This document shows, one piece after another, positions 32,760 through 43,162 of a stretch of 64,000 bases of DNA (position 1 is the stretch's first letter; every line of letters begins with the position of its first letter). A program made the position numbers and the translations under genes. This stretch comes from Guillardia theta CCMP2712 (taxonomy: Eukaryota; Cryptophyceae; Pyrenomonadales; Geminigeraceae): positions 400,005 to 464,004 of the forward strand of contig NW_005434650.1 of assembly GCF_000315625.1 (NCBI RefSeq), given 5' to 3'. The notes under the pieces are model-generated. The model was not told where the DNA came from. It searched no databases and saw nothing but the letters and a program-made list of their open reading frames with translations.

Positions 32760-33620
32760 ATCCACCATGGGGTAGGGTGGGGGCAAACGGCGGGGTGGTG
32801 ATACCAGACCAGCCCGTTTTGCATTTTGGTAGGCAAATAGGGGGTAGGGGTATATTGTGCCCCAGACGCAGAGGCGAATTGGGGGTACTTTGTTGTAAAA
32901 AGAGGGGTGATTGCTGTAAGGGGTTTGTAAATCTGTGTGTCGAATTGACCTGGTAGTAAGTTCTGGGAATCTGAGGGGGTGGTTGGAGGTGACGGTGTTG
33001 CACACCGACCTGGGTAGGGGTACTGATCTCGGGTAGGGTGGGGTGATGTCGGTCTTACAAGTTTCGGTGCAACGTGCATGACAGAGAGTAGGTGGGGTAC
33101 TCCATTATACTTGGAGTATCCAGGGGGTGGGTAGACACCCCTACCCCTAAATTCCCGGGCGCCGGGCCCGGCGCTCGCCGCACCGTCACGATGATCAGTG
33201 CCACAGTGCCAGTGCCAGCCCTAAGCCTGCGGCCCGCCCCGGGCCCGGCCCTCCGACGACTCAGGCCCGGGCGGCCTCGGAGGAAGGCGGTTCCAGACGG
33301 TCGGAACCTCCAGCCGTCCGATCCGACAGCCCGGCGTGTACACTCAGTGACTGCTGATCGGACTGCGGGCACTGCTGCGGCAGTGATCGGTTGTACGGTA
33401 CTAGTTTTTTGAGTTAGTACGGTACTAGTCAGTGCATGATGGTACAGTACTTTCAGTAAAGAAGTACAGTACGGTACCGTACCGTACCGTACGGTACCGT
33501 ACCCGCCGCCGGTCACCGGTTACTAAAGTTAGCCGCCCGGCCCGGCCGGCGCCGCGCCTCACTCCCGGGTCACCTCAGTGACAGCCTCCGTGGTTCGCCG
33601 TAGGCGCCGCGCTGATTTTT
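32760..33620. repeat. GC-rich CCGG-core dispersed repeat, copy B
   Basis: The left half (32768-33150) is strand-biased and G-rich with repeated GGGGTAGGG motifs. The right half (33155-33600) is CCGG/GGCCCGGG-rich with CAGTGA, ACTAGT and a run of GTACGGTAC/GGTACC palindromes at about 33405-33505. Composition and motif order match copies A and C. An open frame just to the right (EGFLNAFYSKLSEMLVDY) may be part of the element or unrelated. Confidence 0.6.
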
Positions 33621-34163
33621 GACTTTGAAGGCTTTTTGAATGCCTTTTACTCAAAGTTAAGTGAAATGCTAGTGGACTATACTCGAAAGGTGGCAGAATA
33701 CCGACATTTGCGAAATCAGGCTCCAATTTTTGAAATTTCAAGGATTTGGTTGGAAAGGACTCGATCAACGGATACAAATGACAAGAAATCTCCGCAATCA
33801 GGAGATAAGCAGTTTCTTACTACCTGTCAGTCACGCGGATACCATGGCCTCCGCACGGACCGTGGCTCGGACCGGTCCTCCGAGTGTCGTAAACTGGAGC
33901 AGAGGCCGCGCAATGATGCTCGATGCTGTCAGCTTTTAGCTCACGGATACCATGGGAACGAAAGTTATTGTTTTCGCGCTTTACAGGGATAAGCAAGAAC
34001 CGGTGACACCTTACAGAAGCTGCTTGTCGGAGGTGGACTCCGTGGGGGTCGCAGGATGTCAGGTGGTGGGTCACGAGGGCAGTAAGAAGTCACGATACCG
34101 CGACTGAGATCTGAAGAGGAAGGAGGCGAGGCCAAGGATTCCAGCTGCACGTCCACAGCCACG
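33621..34163. other. Spacer between repeat copy B and the PAS gene
   Basis: A weak plus-strand frame of 118 residues (33636-33992) has no recognisable domain and was not called. It may contain the PAS gene promoter. Confidence 0.3.
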
Positions 34164-34799
34164 ATGAGGACGATGGAAGCGCACATGCCGTGCCATGGGA
34201 CAAGAGGGGAGGTGGAGGAAAGAATCCGAAGTTTGCCCATGGATCTGCTGAGCCAACGAGGGAGGATAGGACTTGAAACGACGTTCCCTTATCTCATCAC
34301 CAATGCCAATGGAACGGTGTGCAACTTCTTTGGCAGAAACTCAACCGAACTGATCGGCAGAAGCTTGCGCTTGCTCTCCGATGGCACTGACTGCTCTCAC
34401 CATGCTTTGTTTGAAGCCGCATCCGTGGCAGCCAAGGACGGCAGAGTAAGGACATACCTGACAATTACTGGAGCACAAAACTGCAAGCACGAGCGAATGA
34501 TCATTGCTTTCTCGCTGGGCAAGGCTTCCAATGGATGCCCATTGATCGAAATGTTGATTTTCCCGATGGACAGCCAAAACCCATTTGAGATCAGAACTCC
34601 AATGATGCAGATCATTTCCAAAGATGACGAAGTCGAGCAATGTCAGCACAAGCGAATATGGAAGGCCGCTACTACAGACCTGCGAAGAAACTGCCCGGAT
34701 AGAGAAGTGGTGATTACGTCGTCGAATAACCAGGAAGTGGGTCTCTCACTTGCTCTGACAAACGGGATAGAAACCTCACCCGTGCCCAAACAATGTTAG
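34164..34799 (+). CDS. Single PAS-domain protein, 211 aa, intronless
   Basis: One open frame from ATG 34164 (34173 also possible) to TAG 34799. Residues about 35-140 look like a PAS domain: FPYLITNANGTVCNFFG, then ELIGRSLRLLSDGTD, ALFEAASVAAKDGRVRTYL and KHERMIIAFSLG. The remainder is polar and lacks kinase, GGDEF or DNA-binding modules. PAS domains bind small ligands or mediate dimerisation. The flavin-binding GRNCRFLQ of LOV domains is absent, so a photosensory LOV role is unlikely. A polyadenylation-like AATAAA-type region (TGTAAATAAATAG) follows at about 34843. It could be a free regulatory PAS partner or a fragment of a larger sensor. Confidence 0.6.
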   Translation: MRTMEAHMPCHGTRGEVEERIRSLPMDLLSQRGRIGLETTFPYLITNANGTVCNFFGRNSTELIGRSLRLLSDGTDCSHHALFEAASVAAKDGRVRTYLTITGAQNCKHERMIIAFSLGKASNGCPLIEMLIFPMDSQNPFEIRTPMMQIISKDDEVEQCQHKRIWKAATTDLRRNCPDREVVITSSNNQEVGLSLALTNGIETSPVPKQC

Positions 34800-34980
34800 T
34801 AGATGTGTGTGGGTACTTTCCCTGTGTTGTCCTTGTATTTTATGTAAATAAATAGTTCAAAGTTCCACATCTGTTTACGTGAACACACATCTAGAAATGC
34901 GTGATGATTGGAATAATTCATATGTGATTGGAACAATTGCTACTACAAAGACACTGCTTGAAATTCCATTCCAAATTCAA

Positions 34981-36711
34981 CTACGAGTTGAGGTTCAGCA
35001 TGTACGGCATGGTCTCAATGGCGATGGTTGGGTTTTGACAGTCCGAGTGCACCTGTGGAGCAAGGATGAGACATTCCATCACCTTCGTTGATCTCAACAT
35101 CGTCACCTCGTCGATCTGCTTCAACACCTGAAGCAACATCAGTCTACACAGTAGCGTGCTAGCACATCCTTCACCTCTTCTGGCAGCTGGGCAGAGGCCT
35201 CCTCGAATGCATCCATGTTCTACCAGGATGATATCAGCCATGCACATCATTCCGATGTCTTCACGAATGAATTCTACCTCCTTCAACTGCTCCACCGTTG
35301 TAGCCCCAATGATGGTCGACGCCACGAACCTACGTGACAAGGATGTTCAGGACGATCAATATGAGGTCTCAAGTAGAACTCTTTGAAACTCACCAACGGC
35401 TCACACAGAATTTAAGTGCAAGCGTCGCCATAGACATTCCTGGTGAACGATGAGAAAATACTTGATTAACCTCCTGCCGGAAGCTCTTCCACCTGCGTTT
35501 TTGGCGATTACAGCATACCTCTCGCACGCCTTGGTTGCGTTTGGCTGCGAGGAAGCATAGTCATTAACATTAACAACAACGTGCTGAACACACAATCATT
35601 AGTGCTTCCTCACCGTCAAGAAGCGAACCATCCAATTCTGGTACATGGTGTGTCGGCACTTCTCAGGAAAGCTGCTCTGCGTGGGAATATCAACGATCTA
35701 TCGTCCAAATATCAAATCAGCATACTTTATCTTTCAGCCGGCCATCCTCATTGAAGTACTTGTTGGTCAGCATGCCTCCAGCGAGAGGAGTCCAGGCCAA
35801 GAGGCCGATGTTGTAGTTCGAGGGTGCACAGGCCTCGGCAAGCTCTCCTTCAAACGGGCGGTACAGAAGCGAAAACTGATTCTGAATCGAGATAGGTCTC
35901 GGGCAGCCGATCTTGTCCGCTGCCTGCACCCACTGACAAACGCCAAAGGTGGTTTCATTGGACAGGCCATAGTATCGAATCTTTCCTGAGTCGATCAGTT
36001 GCTTCACGGCAGCCACCTGCTCTGCGATTGGAATGCTATCAGGCCTCTCTTTCTGTGGATTGTAACACAAGCTCCCAAACAAAGGAGCATAACGATCAGG
36101 CCAGTGGATCTGGTAGAGGTCGATGTAATCTGTCTGCAATCGCTTCAGCGAAGCATTGCAAGCCTCGATGATCGAAGCAGCATCGAGCCTTGCAGGGGCT
36201 GGCGTGGGCTTCCCGTTCTCCCCGATCCCCCCACCCGTGCCCAGAGTCACCTTCCTGTTCCCGGCAGTTTCAGAGCTTGGACTGAAGCCTGCTACCTTGG
36301 TGGCGATGAAAACTTTGGATCTCATCTCAGGTTTCTTGGCCAGCCAACGTCCAATGATCTCCTCTGAAGCGCCTGGTTTCCAGCGAGGATCAGAGGCAGG
36401 AGCTGGATACATCTCAGCTGTGTCGATGAAGTTCCCTCCCCTTCCCACGTAGTAGTCGAGAATTGCGTGCGACTCCTCCTGTGTTCCGGTCGTAAGCGGG
36501 CACATCACTCAAGGTAACCAGGTCACATCAGGAAAGGAATAGATAGAAGCGCAAAGGGGAGCAGGATGATAGAAGAGACAGGAGACGACAGGAGAGCAGG
36601 TATCGAGGGAGTGAGCATGTCTACCTCGCTGTTCTGCACGCCGAAGGTCATTGTTCCGAGGCAGATTCTGCTTACGCGCTCTTCGCTCCATCCCAGCTTG
36701 CACTTGAACAT
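34981..36711 (-). CDS. Aldo/keto reductase, Tas type
   Basis: Exons run from ATG 36711 (MFKCKLGWSEERVSRICLG, TMTFGVQNSE) through a long exon 35726-36478 and five or six short ones to TAG 34981, about 390 residues. The (beta/alpha)8 family reduces carbonyls with NADPH. The tetrad is visible: Asp and Tyr in NFIDTAEMYP, Lys in VFIATKVAG and His in LYQIHWPDRY. Cofactor-site features include YYGLSNETTFG, LLAWTPLAGGML, MATLALKFC and STIIGATTVEQL. The family-typical tail VLKQIDE joins VHSDCQNPTI across a 50-nt intron. TAEMYP and the long insert after the lysine are typical of the bacterial Tas/plant Tas-like branch. No presequence is evident, so it is probably cytosolic. The substrate is unknown. 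Confidence 0.9.
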
Positions 36712-37116
36712 GGCGGCGGCTCTTCTGGAATCTTTTGCAGGTTTATTACTCTTCGGACCGGACCGGCGGGCCCGGTGCCGATCACTGAAAAGCCTTGTAG
36801 TAATATTTCTTCTGTCGCTCCTCCGGGTCTGCCTCAGAGGAGCACTGGACCGGCATGCAGGCGGTATGCACGAGCATGGGAGGGTGGGGTGGGGAGAGGA
36901 GAGGAGGGAGGCGGAGGACAGGAGCAGGTCTTCAGGGAAAGCCGTGCTCCTCACATTGGGTACGAGAGAGCAGGAGGTGTATCAGAAAGTTGGGTGGGAG
37001 GAGGAGGTCCAGCATGCTTGTGGGCGCTGGGAGTGAAAAGGGACAAAGAAAATTACAAGAGTTGGGATGGAGGGGCTGGCGGAGAGGAGAAATTTACTCA
37101 CTCTCGTGATGTTCAG
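36712..37116. other. Bidirectional promoter region (AKR/TIM8)
   Basis: Lies between the minus-strand reductase start and the first readable exon of the plus-strand TIM8-like gene. It contains a short CCGG-rich patch (36757-36775) like the dispersed repeats. The TIM8 initiator exon must lie here or overlap the reductase but was not identified. Confidence 0.4.
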
Positions 37117-37528
37117 GCAAATATTGATAAGCTCGACAAGCAGAGTGCGAAAGAAGTGCAGTCATTCATAGAACAACAACATCAGATTCAGCAGGTACGC
37201 CCCATTCCAGACATGCACAACCGCTGACCTTGCGCGTGGAAGATTCAAGCGATTGTAGGAAAGATCACAGACATCTGCTGGGACAAGTGCGTATCGAAGC
37301 CGGGCAAGGAGCTCACCGATGCCGAGAAGAATGTGATCCCATTTTATTGGCACATCACGAGGATGTAACTCTGATCAACAGTGCATTGCGAACTGTTCGG
37401 AACGATTTTTGGATACGAGCATGTTTGTCGTGAATCGCATACAGGTTTTGTTTTAAGATCAAACTGCCGGCTGGATTTTTCTCCTGACTTTGATGCAGCA
37501 AAAGACGAATCCCAAGAAAGAGAAGTAA
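37117..37528 (+). CDS. TIM8: TIM8-like small Tim chaperone (5' exon not found)
   Basis: Exons 37117-37194, 37243-37332, 37382-37444 and 37499-37528 join in phase 0 and end in TAA. The product has the twin Cx3C motif of small Tims, CWDKC and CIANC, separated by a short helix (VSKPGKELTDAEKN), followed by ERFLDTSMFVVNRIQ, which is closest to Tim8. Small Tims form hexamers (Tim8-Tim13) in the mitochondrial intermembrane space and escort hydrophobic precursors; the cysteines form two internal disulfides. The first exon shown (ANIDKLDKQSAKEVQSFIEQ) has no Met, so a short start exon upstream is missing from this model. Confidence 0.85.
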
Positions 37529-37636
37529 ATCACATCCGACATGTGAAGAATTGAGAGATTGTTGTGTTATTGGACTTAGAATACATTCCTACGCCTGATC
37601 GTGACATTATCAATGTCCCTCACTCTCCCGAGCCCT

Positions 37637-39864
37637 TCAGATCGTTCTGCATCTTCTCCAAGTCCCGCAGACATTCGTCTGCCACAAGCTCTCAGTCCGA
37701 CGCAATGCGGCTTGAGCAAGGGTGTCACCGTGCGGACGGTACAAGAAGTCGATGGGACGCCAAACCTGCATGGTGCCTCCACCCATGGCCTATCCTTACG
37801 CTAAGAGGAACGAGAGGAGGAACGGCAGACGGGAGTTGACGAGGATAAGGGAGGGAAAGGTTCAGAGAGAATTACCCATGCTGCGTCTTCCGAGACAGAA
37901 GCAAGTGTCCAGGGGATGACAGGGTTCCAGTGAAGGTCCTGTACGCTCCCTCTGTGTCTGCAAGACGGTCTGCTCACTCTCACCCTCTGGCTGTTCCACA
38001 TGCTCACCCGCAGTGCTTGAAGATAACCTCCTTCGATTCCTGGGCCTCCCCCATGCTCTCGCTCTGCGCGCCCAGTTGGCTGATGTCCCAGATGCAGACG
38101 AAGCAGTCATCGCCCCCGCTTGCATAGTGAACAGTCGAGTCTGGTCGCCATCCCTGCAGCCTTGTGACCGAGAAAGTGAGCCGTCTACTGTCCTCACCAC
38201 ACGGAAAACAGGTTCTTGGTGCTGATGCAACTTGTGCAAAGGTTCTATACCTTCGCCGCCGCCGATCTGATGGGAATCAGGTGAGCACAAAGATCAAGGC
38301 AGTCAAGAATCACTTTGCGTCGGTCAACAACGAAAGTTGCTCCGCTTGCAGTCCCTACGACTAAGAGATTGAGATCCGATGGATTCCAATCTAGTTTGAC
38401 GTAAATTTCTATACTAGTTCCTTGAGAATCTGAAATTACCAACACAGTGCAGGTCAACACATTCTCTCTGCAACGCCTCCGAAATCTATGTTCACAGCGA
38501 AATGAATCCAAAGAGCTTTCAACCGCATTTCAAACCTTCGAATTCGAGGCCCTCGCATCCCAAAATAACAATTTCTGGTCGTCTCCAACCTGTCAGAGCT
38601 CTTCACCGCCGAATTCATTTGAACATGAGCGAAGTACAGAACAAAACTCGGAGGATGACGAGGGATTGAAACAGACGTCCTCGACCGTAGCTTGGTGCCC
38701 TTCAAACCTGCCACGGGACTTCAACGCCTGCAAAAGCGCATCTTCTCATATCAAAGAGCTACTTTGAAAGGGGAGGAATCATCCCGTTGGCGTCTCTTCC
38801 TGGGCTGCAAAGAATTTCAACGAGACCATTGAATCAGAATCTTTGACTAGAATACGTGCTCTTTGGGTTGTTGTCCAACGACCACATAAGGATGATCCCA
38901 TCACGATCTCCACTAAGGACCTGTACCGGATGAGGGAGAGGCGGCACACATGGCAGAACACCCGCGGCTCGATGACTGAAGAATCTAGAGCAAAGTTTGA
39001 GTCGCAGCTTCCTTCGCTATGGCCCGTTAAGGTCGCAACAGGGATGAAACTGAGAGAACGAATCAGATCGACATGTTCAACATCTCTTTCCACTTGCCTT
39101 TCAGGCGATGACAGATCCCATACATGAAGCTCATTCAGATCCGATTTGGTGAACAAAATGTTCAAATTCTGCAAATTGCAATGAGGTTGTCCAAGAGGAA
39201 ACGAGCTAAATTGCCAAGTGTTGTACCTGCTCGCAAGTGTAAATCTTGTTCACTTCCGTACCATTAGGAGTTGGTATTCTTGTCAACACCTGCATACAGT
39301 CATCGGAAGGAAGTATGGTTGTGAGGAATCTGGTGAGACCGTCACAGAAGGTGAAGACAAAGTCTCTTCAAACTTGTCCTGTCACAGTTCTTGTTTCTCA
39401 GCAAATGACGAACGTGATTTGGGTTGTCTTGCCATTTTCATTGGATCTGTTGTCCTTGGCTTTGCAATCTTGACATTGGCGGATATGATTGTGTTGGGAG
39501 CAGCACCGCGCTCACAGTAGTACACACTGCAGCAAGTTCAAGCCTGTAGTGAAGAAAAAATTCACGGCTTTTTTCACCGCTGAATGATATGGTTCTGTTC
39601 TTCGCCCAAGCGATGCCCCCAGCGGATGCAAGAGGAAGGATGAGTCAGGTGATGATTGATGAGTCTACAACAAGATGTTATCGACGTGCTCGAGGAGAGA
39701 CCAGCAGGATCACGTGTCATAGAGAAGTGGGGTGTGCTTCTTCCATTGCTGGTAGTTGTTTGACTGAACCTGGGCACTCACAAGTCAGCTCGGCATCCAC
39801 CTGATCATCAGTCTCATACCGTGTCCTTGGATTCATCATTTTGGTCGTTGTCTTTAGACCCCAT
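37637..39864 (-). CDS. MSI4: MSI4/FVE-like histone-binding WD40 protein
   Basis: A multi-exon minus-strand gene from ATG 39864 (MGSKDNDQNDESKDT) to TGA 37637. The N-terminal helix and first strand read NNYQQWKKHTPLLYDT then LINHHLTHPSSCIRWG, the RBBP4/MSI1 opening. VYYCERGAAPNTIISANVKI, EVNKIYTCEQ, LHVWDL, RVLSGDRDGIILMWSL, HQATVEDVCFNPSSSSEFCS, VGDDQKLLFWDAR, VKLDWNPSDLNLLVVG, WRPDSTVHYASGGDD, HRGSVQDLHWNPVIPWTLAS and VWRPIDFLYRP follow in order as seven propeller blades. EFCSVGDD and the RP after LY match plant FVE/MSI4 better than RBBP4. Such proteins link histones to deacetylase, CAF-1 or Polycomb complexes in the nucleus. One junction before the TLTGH blade is uncertain. Confidence 0.85.
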
Positions 39865-40580
39865 GATCAACCTCGTCCTGCATGCAGCCCATCGTCACCC
39901 TCAGTCCAACAGCGTGTACCACTTCCTTGCTCCTGCGCTGACCATGCTACCGCCCCGTCATCTTCAGAATATCTCCAAGTTTTCAACAAAGTCGATCTTC
40001 TATCCATCCTCTGAATCCTGTAGAGATCTTCCTAGTCAACCTAACTATCGTTCGCTCGCCAACCCAACGGATCCCCTTCCGTCCTGTGTCTCCTACACGC
40101 GTCACATCTCCCAATCCGCCCCCCTTCCCTGATCCACCCCTGCGTCTCTCTTGCTGCTCGGCTATCAACTTCGTTTCTTACTCTCCTCCTCTCACTTCAT
40201 CCTCCCTCCCTTCCCCCCCCTTCCTCCTCTGCCTCGGATCCTCCACTTTCCACAAAAAATTCCCGCCATGCCGTCTCCTCGTGGGGATGAGGGCCATGTA
40301 ATTTTCAGTCAATTGTGGACATTTTAGTCAAATTTGTGGGAGACATACAAGCGATGCAGGCAGGGGAGGAGGGCGCGAGAGGAGCGGGAGCGGGAGCGGG
40401 AGCGCGACAGTTGGAAGATGGCCGAGGAGGAGGAGTGGGAGAAGGAGATGATCATGGGATGAAGATGTGCAGGTAGAAATGGCTGGGTGGAACTGGAAGA
40501 CATCCAAGAGAAGAGAAGGAATGTCAGTCTGTTGCGGCTCGTGATCGCCCCAGTGCATAAGGATCGCCCAAAGCAAGGCC
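39865..40580. other. Divergent promoter region (MSI4-like/MATE)
   Basis: Between two outward-facing start codons; no gene seen. It contains a C/T-rich tract at 40110-40240 and a short GGGAGC tandem at about 40385-40412. Confidence 0.4.
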
Positions 40581-43069
40581 ATGAGGGGTCATCTACTTGC
40601 TATGATGCTGATGAGCGTCGCAACTTTGACCGACTCCTTCACTATGATGAGCTTCAAGCAGCATGTACACGAGGAGGTGAAGGTAGTTTCGTCGGGTTTG
40701 AGCTTCAGGCGATTGTGTCTGCGGACCATGAAGTCTGTTCGTTGCCCCATGAGAGGCATGCACATGAGCGTGAGCAATGACTTCAAAGGCGAGGGCGACA
40801 GAAAATCTAACACCGACATCAACCAAGTTGTGTCAGGAACAGACAAGATCCCACAAGGAGTGGAGCATAACCAGCAAGACAAGGGAAAAGCTGAGGGTCA
40901 ATCATGGAAGCAATGGTCGGTCTTTGACAGAAAGTACGACCGTGAGATCATCAGCATGGCTATACCCAGCTACACAGCCGTTCTGCTGGATCCTATCACC
41001 ACCCTCATCGACGTTTCCTTCATCGGGCGGCTTCCGGAAGCAGCGCTCAGCCTGGCGGGTGTCGGGATGTCAAACACGATCCTCAACTACTTTGGGTTCA
41101 CTTTCTTCTTCATGGTCGTGACCACCACCACAACTCTCGCTCAAGTCCTGGCCAAGTCCTACAGTGCAGCTGACGCGCACGAACTCTCTAGTCAAGAGCC
41201 TCGCGCAAGCCTCGAGGAGGTTTCAGCTGAAGGCTCCAGAGTCATCGCCGGTTCGATCATCTTCGCGTCCATCCTCGGCCTCGCGTCTTCGAGCCTGGCA
41301 TGGTACTTCGCTCCCAACCTCGTCGCGCTGGTGGGAGGAAGCAACAGTGCCGAGGCGTTTCCGTATGCAGTAGCATACATGAGGAGCAAGGTGAGAGAGG
41401 TGTGGATGTGCTACTTTCAGTGACGGTAAGGAAAGAGTTTGGGGATCCCAGCGACTATCATCTTCTTCTCCATCATCGGAGCTTATCGGGGATACAAAGA
41501 TCTCACTACTCCTCTCGTCGGAAACGTCCTGAGCAGGTAGGACAACTCCAGCTGCCCTCATCTCACCTCTGACCGCACCAGCTTGTGTAAGGTGTGCATG
41601 GGATACATCTTCCTCTTCAAGATCGGGCTGGTATGCACCATCGCAAGGGCTCCTGTCTGTCTCTTATGCTTCTGCCTAGGGTGTGGCGGGTGCTGGGCTC
41701 GCGGACGCTCTCTCTCGATACTGCAGGCAAGCTGACGATGGAGGGAGACAACGACGTGACGAGTCTGGGCAGCTGTATAGCGTTGACGTTCCTCCTTGTC
41801 AAGCACGAGAGGCTGCGACTCAAAGACTTCTGCCGGTCAGATCGTCTCCTCACTTCCAACGTCAGACGCGCTCACGCATCGCAGGCTGCCTGAGAGAAGC
41901 TTGTTCCTCGACCTCTGCGCTCCCGGAGGGGCCTTGACGTTCAGGAAGGTCTGACCTCCTCGTTTCGCCTTCATCTCCTCCTCATTCACCAACCTCTCAG
42001 CTCGTCGAGCAATTCTCCTTCACCGCCACCACACGGATGGCCTCATCCTTCGGCTCTGCCGCTGTCGCAAGCTCGGAGATCGTTCGTCAGGTTCCCCTAC
42101 TGGCTCGTTGGACCCTCTGAGCTACTGGGCAGTGTTGGTCCCTCCTTTCCGTGCTCTGGTGGCCCATGTCGGTCGCAGGCCAGGTGAGGATGCAGTGCAG
42201 GGAGGGAGGGGAGGCCTGACTAGAGCAGACGCTCGTGGCGACGTTGCTGGCTGAGTGGAATGCGACCAAGAAGATGTCGAAACTCGATCAGGTGCGATGA
42301 GGAGTGGGGGGGAGTCGAGAGTGCTCAGGGCAAACAGGCTCGGAAGGTCTCCATGAGGGTTATGGGCATCAGGTAAAGCCATCCCCTTCCACCTCCTCAA
42401 TGTCACTCTACTCATCATTACCACTTGTTTGTTGCAAACTGACTTTCGCCCTCTCCTTCCCCTCCTTCTCCTCATGCAGCACGTCGCTCGGCATGACAGG
42501 AGCTGCTATCGTCATCCTAGGAAGCTCGTGGATTCCATCGGTGATGACAAGCAGCGAGATCGTTCAGGTGGAGCAATCGCACCAGCATCTCGCTAGTCTC
42601 ACTCCACACCAGTCGTTCGCGTCACAGCAGCTTCCCTTGGTGGCCTGCATCATGCCCCTGTCGGCCTTGTGCGACGTCGTGGAGTCGATCTTCATCGCCG
42701 GTGAGGGACCGACAACTCGTGCGCAGGACTGACGCGCTTGCAGCCAAGTTCTATCAAATCGTGGTGAGGGGGATGATGTTCGGGGCGTGTGGACTTGCAC
42801 TGGTCCTGCTGGCGGGCAAGGTGGGCGACCTGGAGCCGGATGCACTTTGATTGACCTGTTTGCGGGCAGAACTTGCAGCTGGGAATGACCACCGTGTGGC
42901 TGGGCATATTCACCCTCTACCTCGTACGCTCATTCCTCCCTTCGTCCGCACATGCGCGTGTGACGTCTGGTCGCAGGTTCGAACCCTCTGGTCGATTCAC
43001 AACTTTAATCAACGAGACTCACCCATTCCGCCTGTCCAGCCCTGGACAAGTGCCAAGTACGGGAGTTAG
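40581..43069 (+). CDS. MATE-family efflux transporter
   Basis: The first exon, from ATG 40581 to about 41391, begins with a Met-rich hydrophobic leader (HLLAMMLMSVATLTDSF), then a soluble stretch, then the MATE core: REIISMAIPSYTAVLLDPIT, IDVSFIGRLPEAALSLAGVG and FGFTFFFMVVTTTTTLAQ. Later exons give FFSIIGAYRGYKDLTTPLVG, GVAGAGLADALSRYC, LPERSLFLDLCAPGG, TLVATLLAEWNATKKMSKLD, TSLGMTGAAIVILGSSWI and NLQLGMTTVWLGIFTLYL, and stop at 43069. The family exports organic cations, phenolics or organic acids by H+/Na+ antiport. The pattern resembles DinF/EDS5-type plastid MATEs. The first exon-exon junction fits only with a GC donor or a different acceptor. The substrate cannot be deduced. Confidence 0.82.
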
Positions 43070-43099
43070 CAGTATCAGGCACTTGTTCTTCAACAAACA

Positions 43100-43140
43100 T
43101 ACACTAGCGCTAGTGTACGTGAGCCAGATGCATCTGGCTC
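43100..43140. terminator. Twin perfect palindromes between convergent genes
   Basis: TACACTAGCGCTAGTGTA (43100-43117, 18 bases) and GAGCCAGATGCATCTGGCTC (43121-43140, 20 bases) are both perfect inverted repeats, three bases apart. They lie between the MATE stop (43069) and the dynein stop (43163). They could act as 3'-end structures for both transcripts or as protein-binding sites. Eukaryotic 3' ends do not normally depend on such hairpins, so the terminator label is only positional. Confidence 0.4.
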
Positions 43141-43162
43141 GATCTAAGACTGTGACTTGTGC

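Noticed and set aside
33055-33516. 153-residue minus-strand frame in repeat copy B
   Set aside because: Tyr/Gly/Thr-rich start reflects the GTAC palindromes and the rest the CCGG core; no independent support.
36709-36712. Opposite-strand start codons overlapping in one CATG (reductase on minus; MAAALLESFA frame on plus as TIM8 start)
   Set aside because: Joining MAAALLESFA to the first TIM8 exon gives the wrong phase and an immediate stop, so only the reductase start is supported.
39218-39520. 100-residue plus-strand frame with a hydrophobic end
   Set aside because: It is antisense to MSI4-like exons (VYYCERGAAPNTII and EVNKIYTCEQ), which fit the WD40 family in order.
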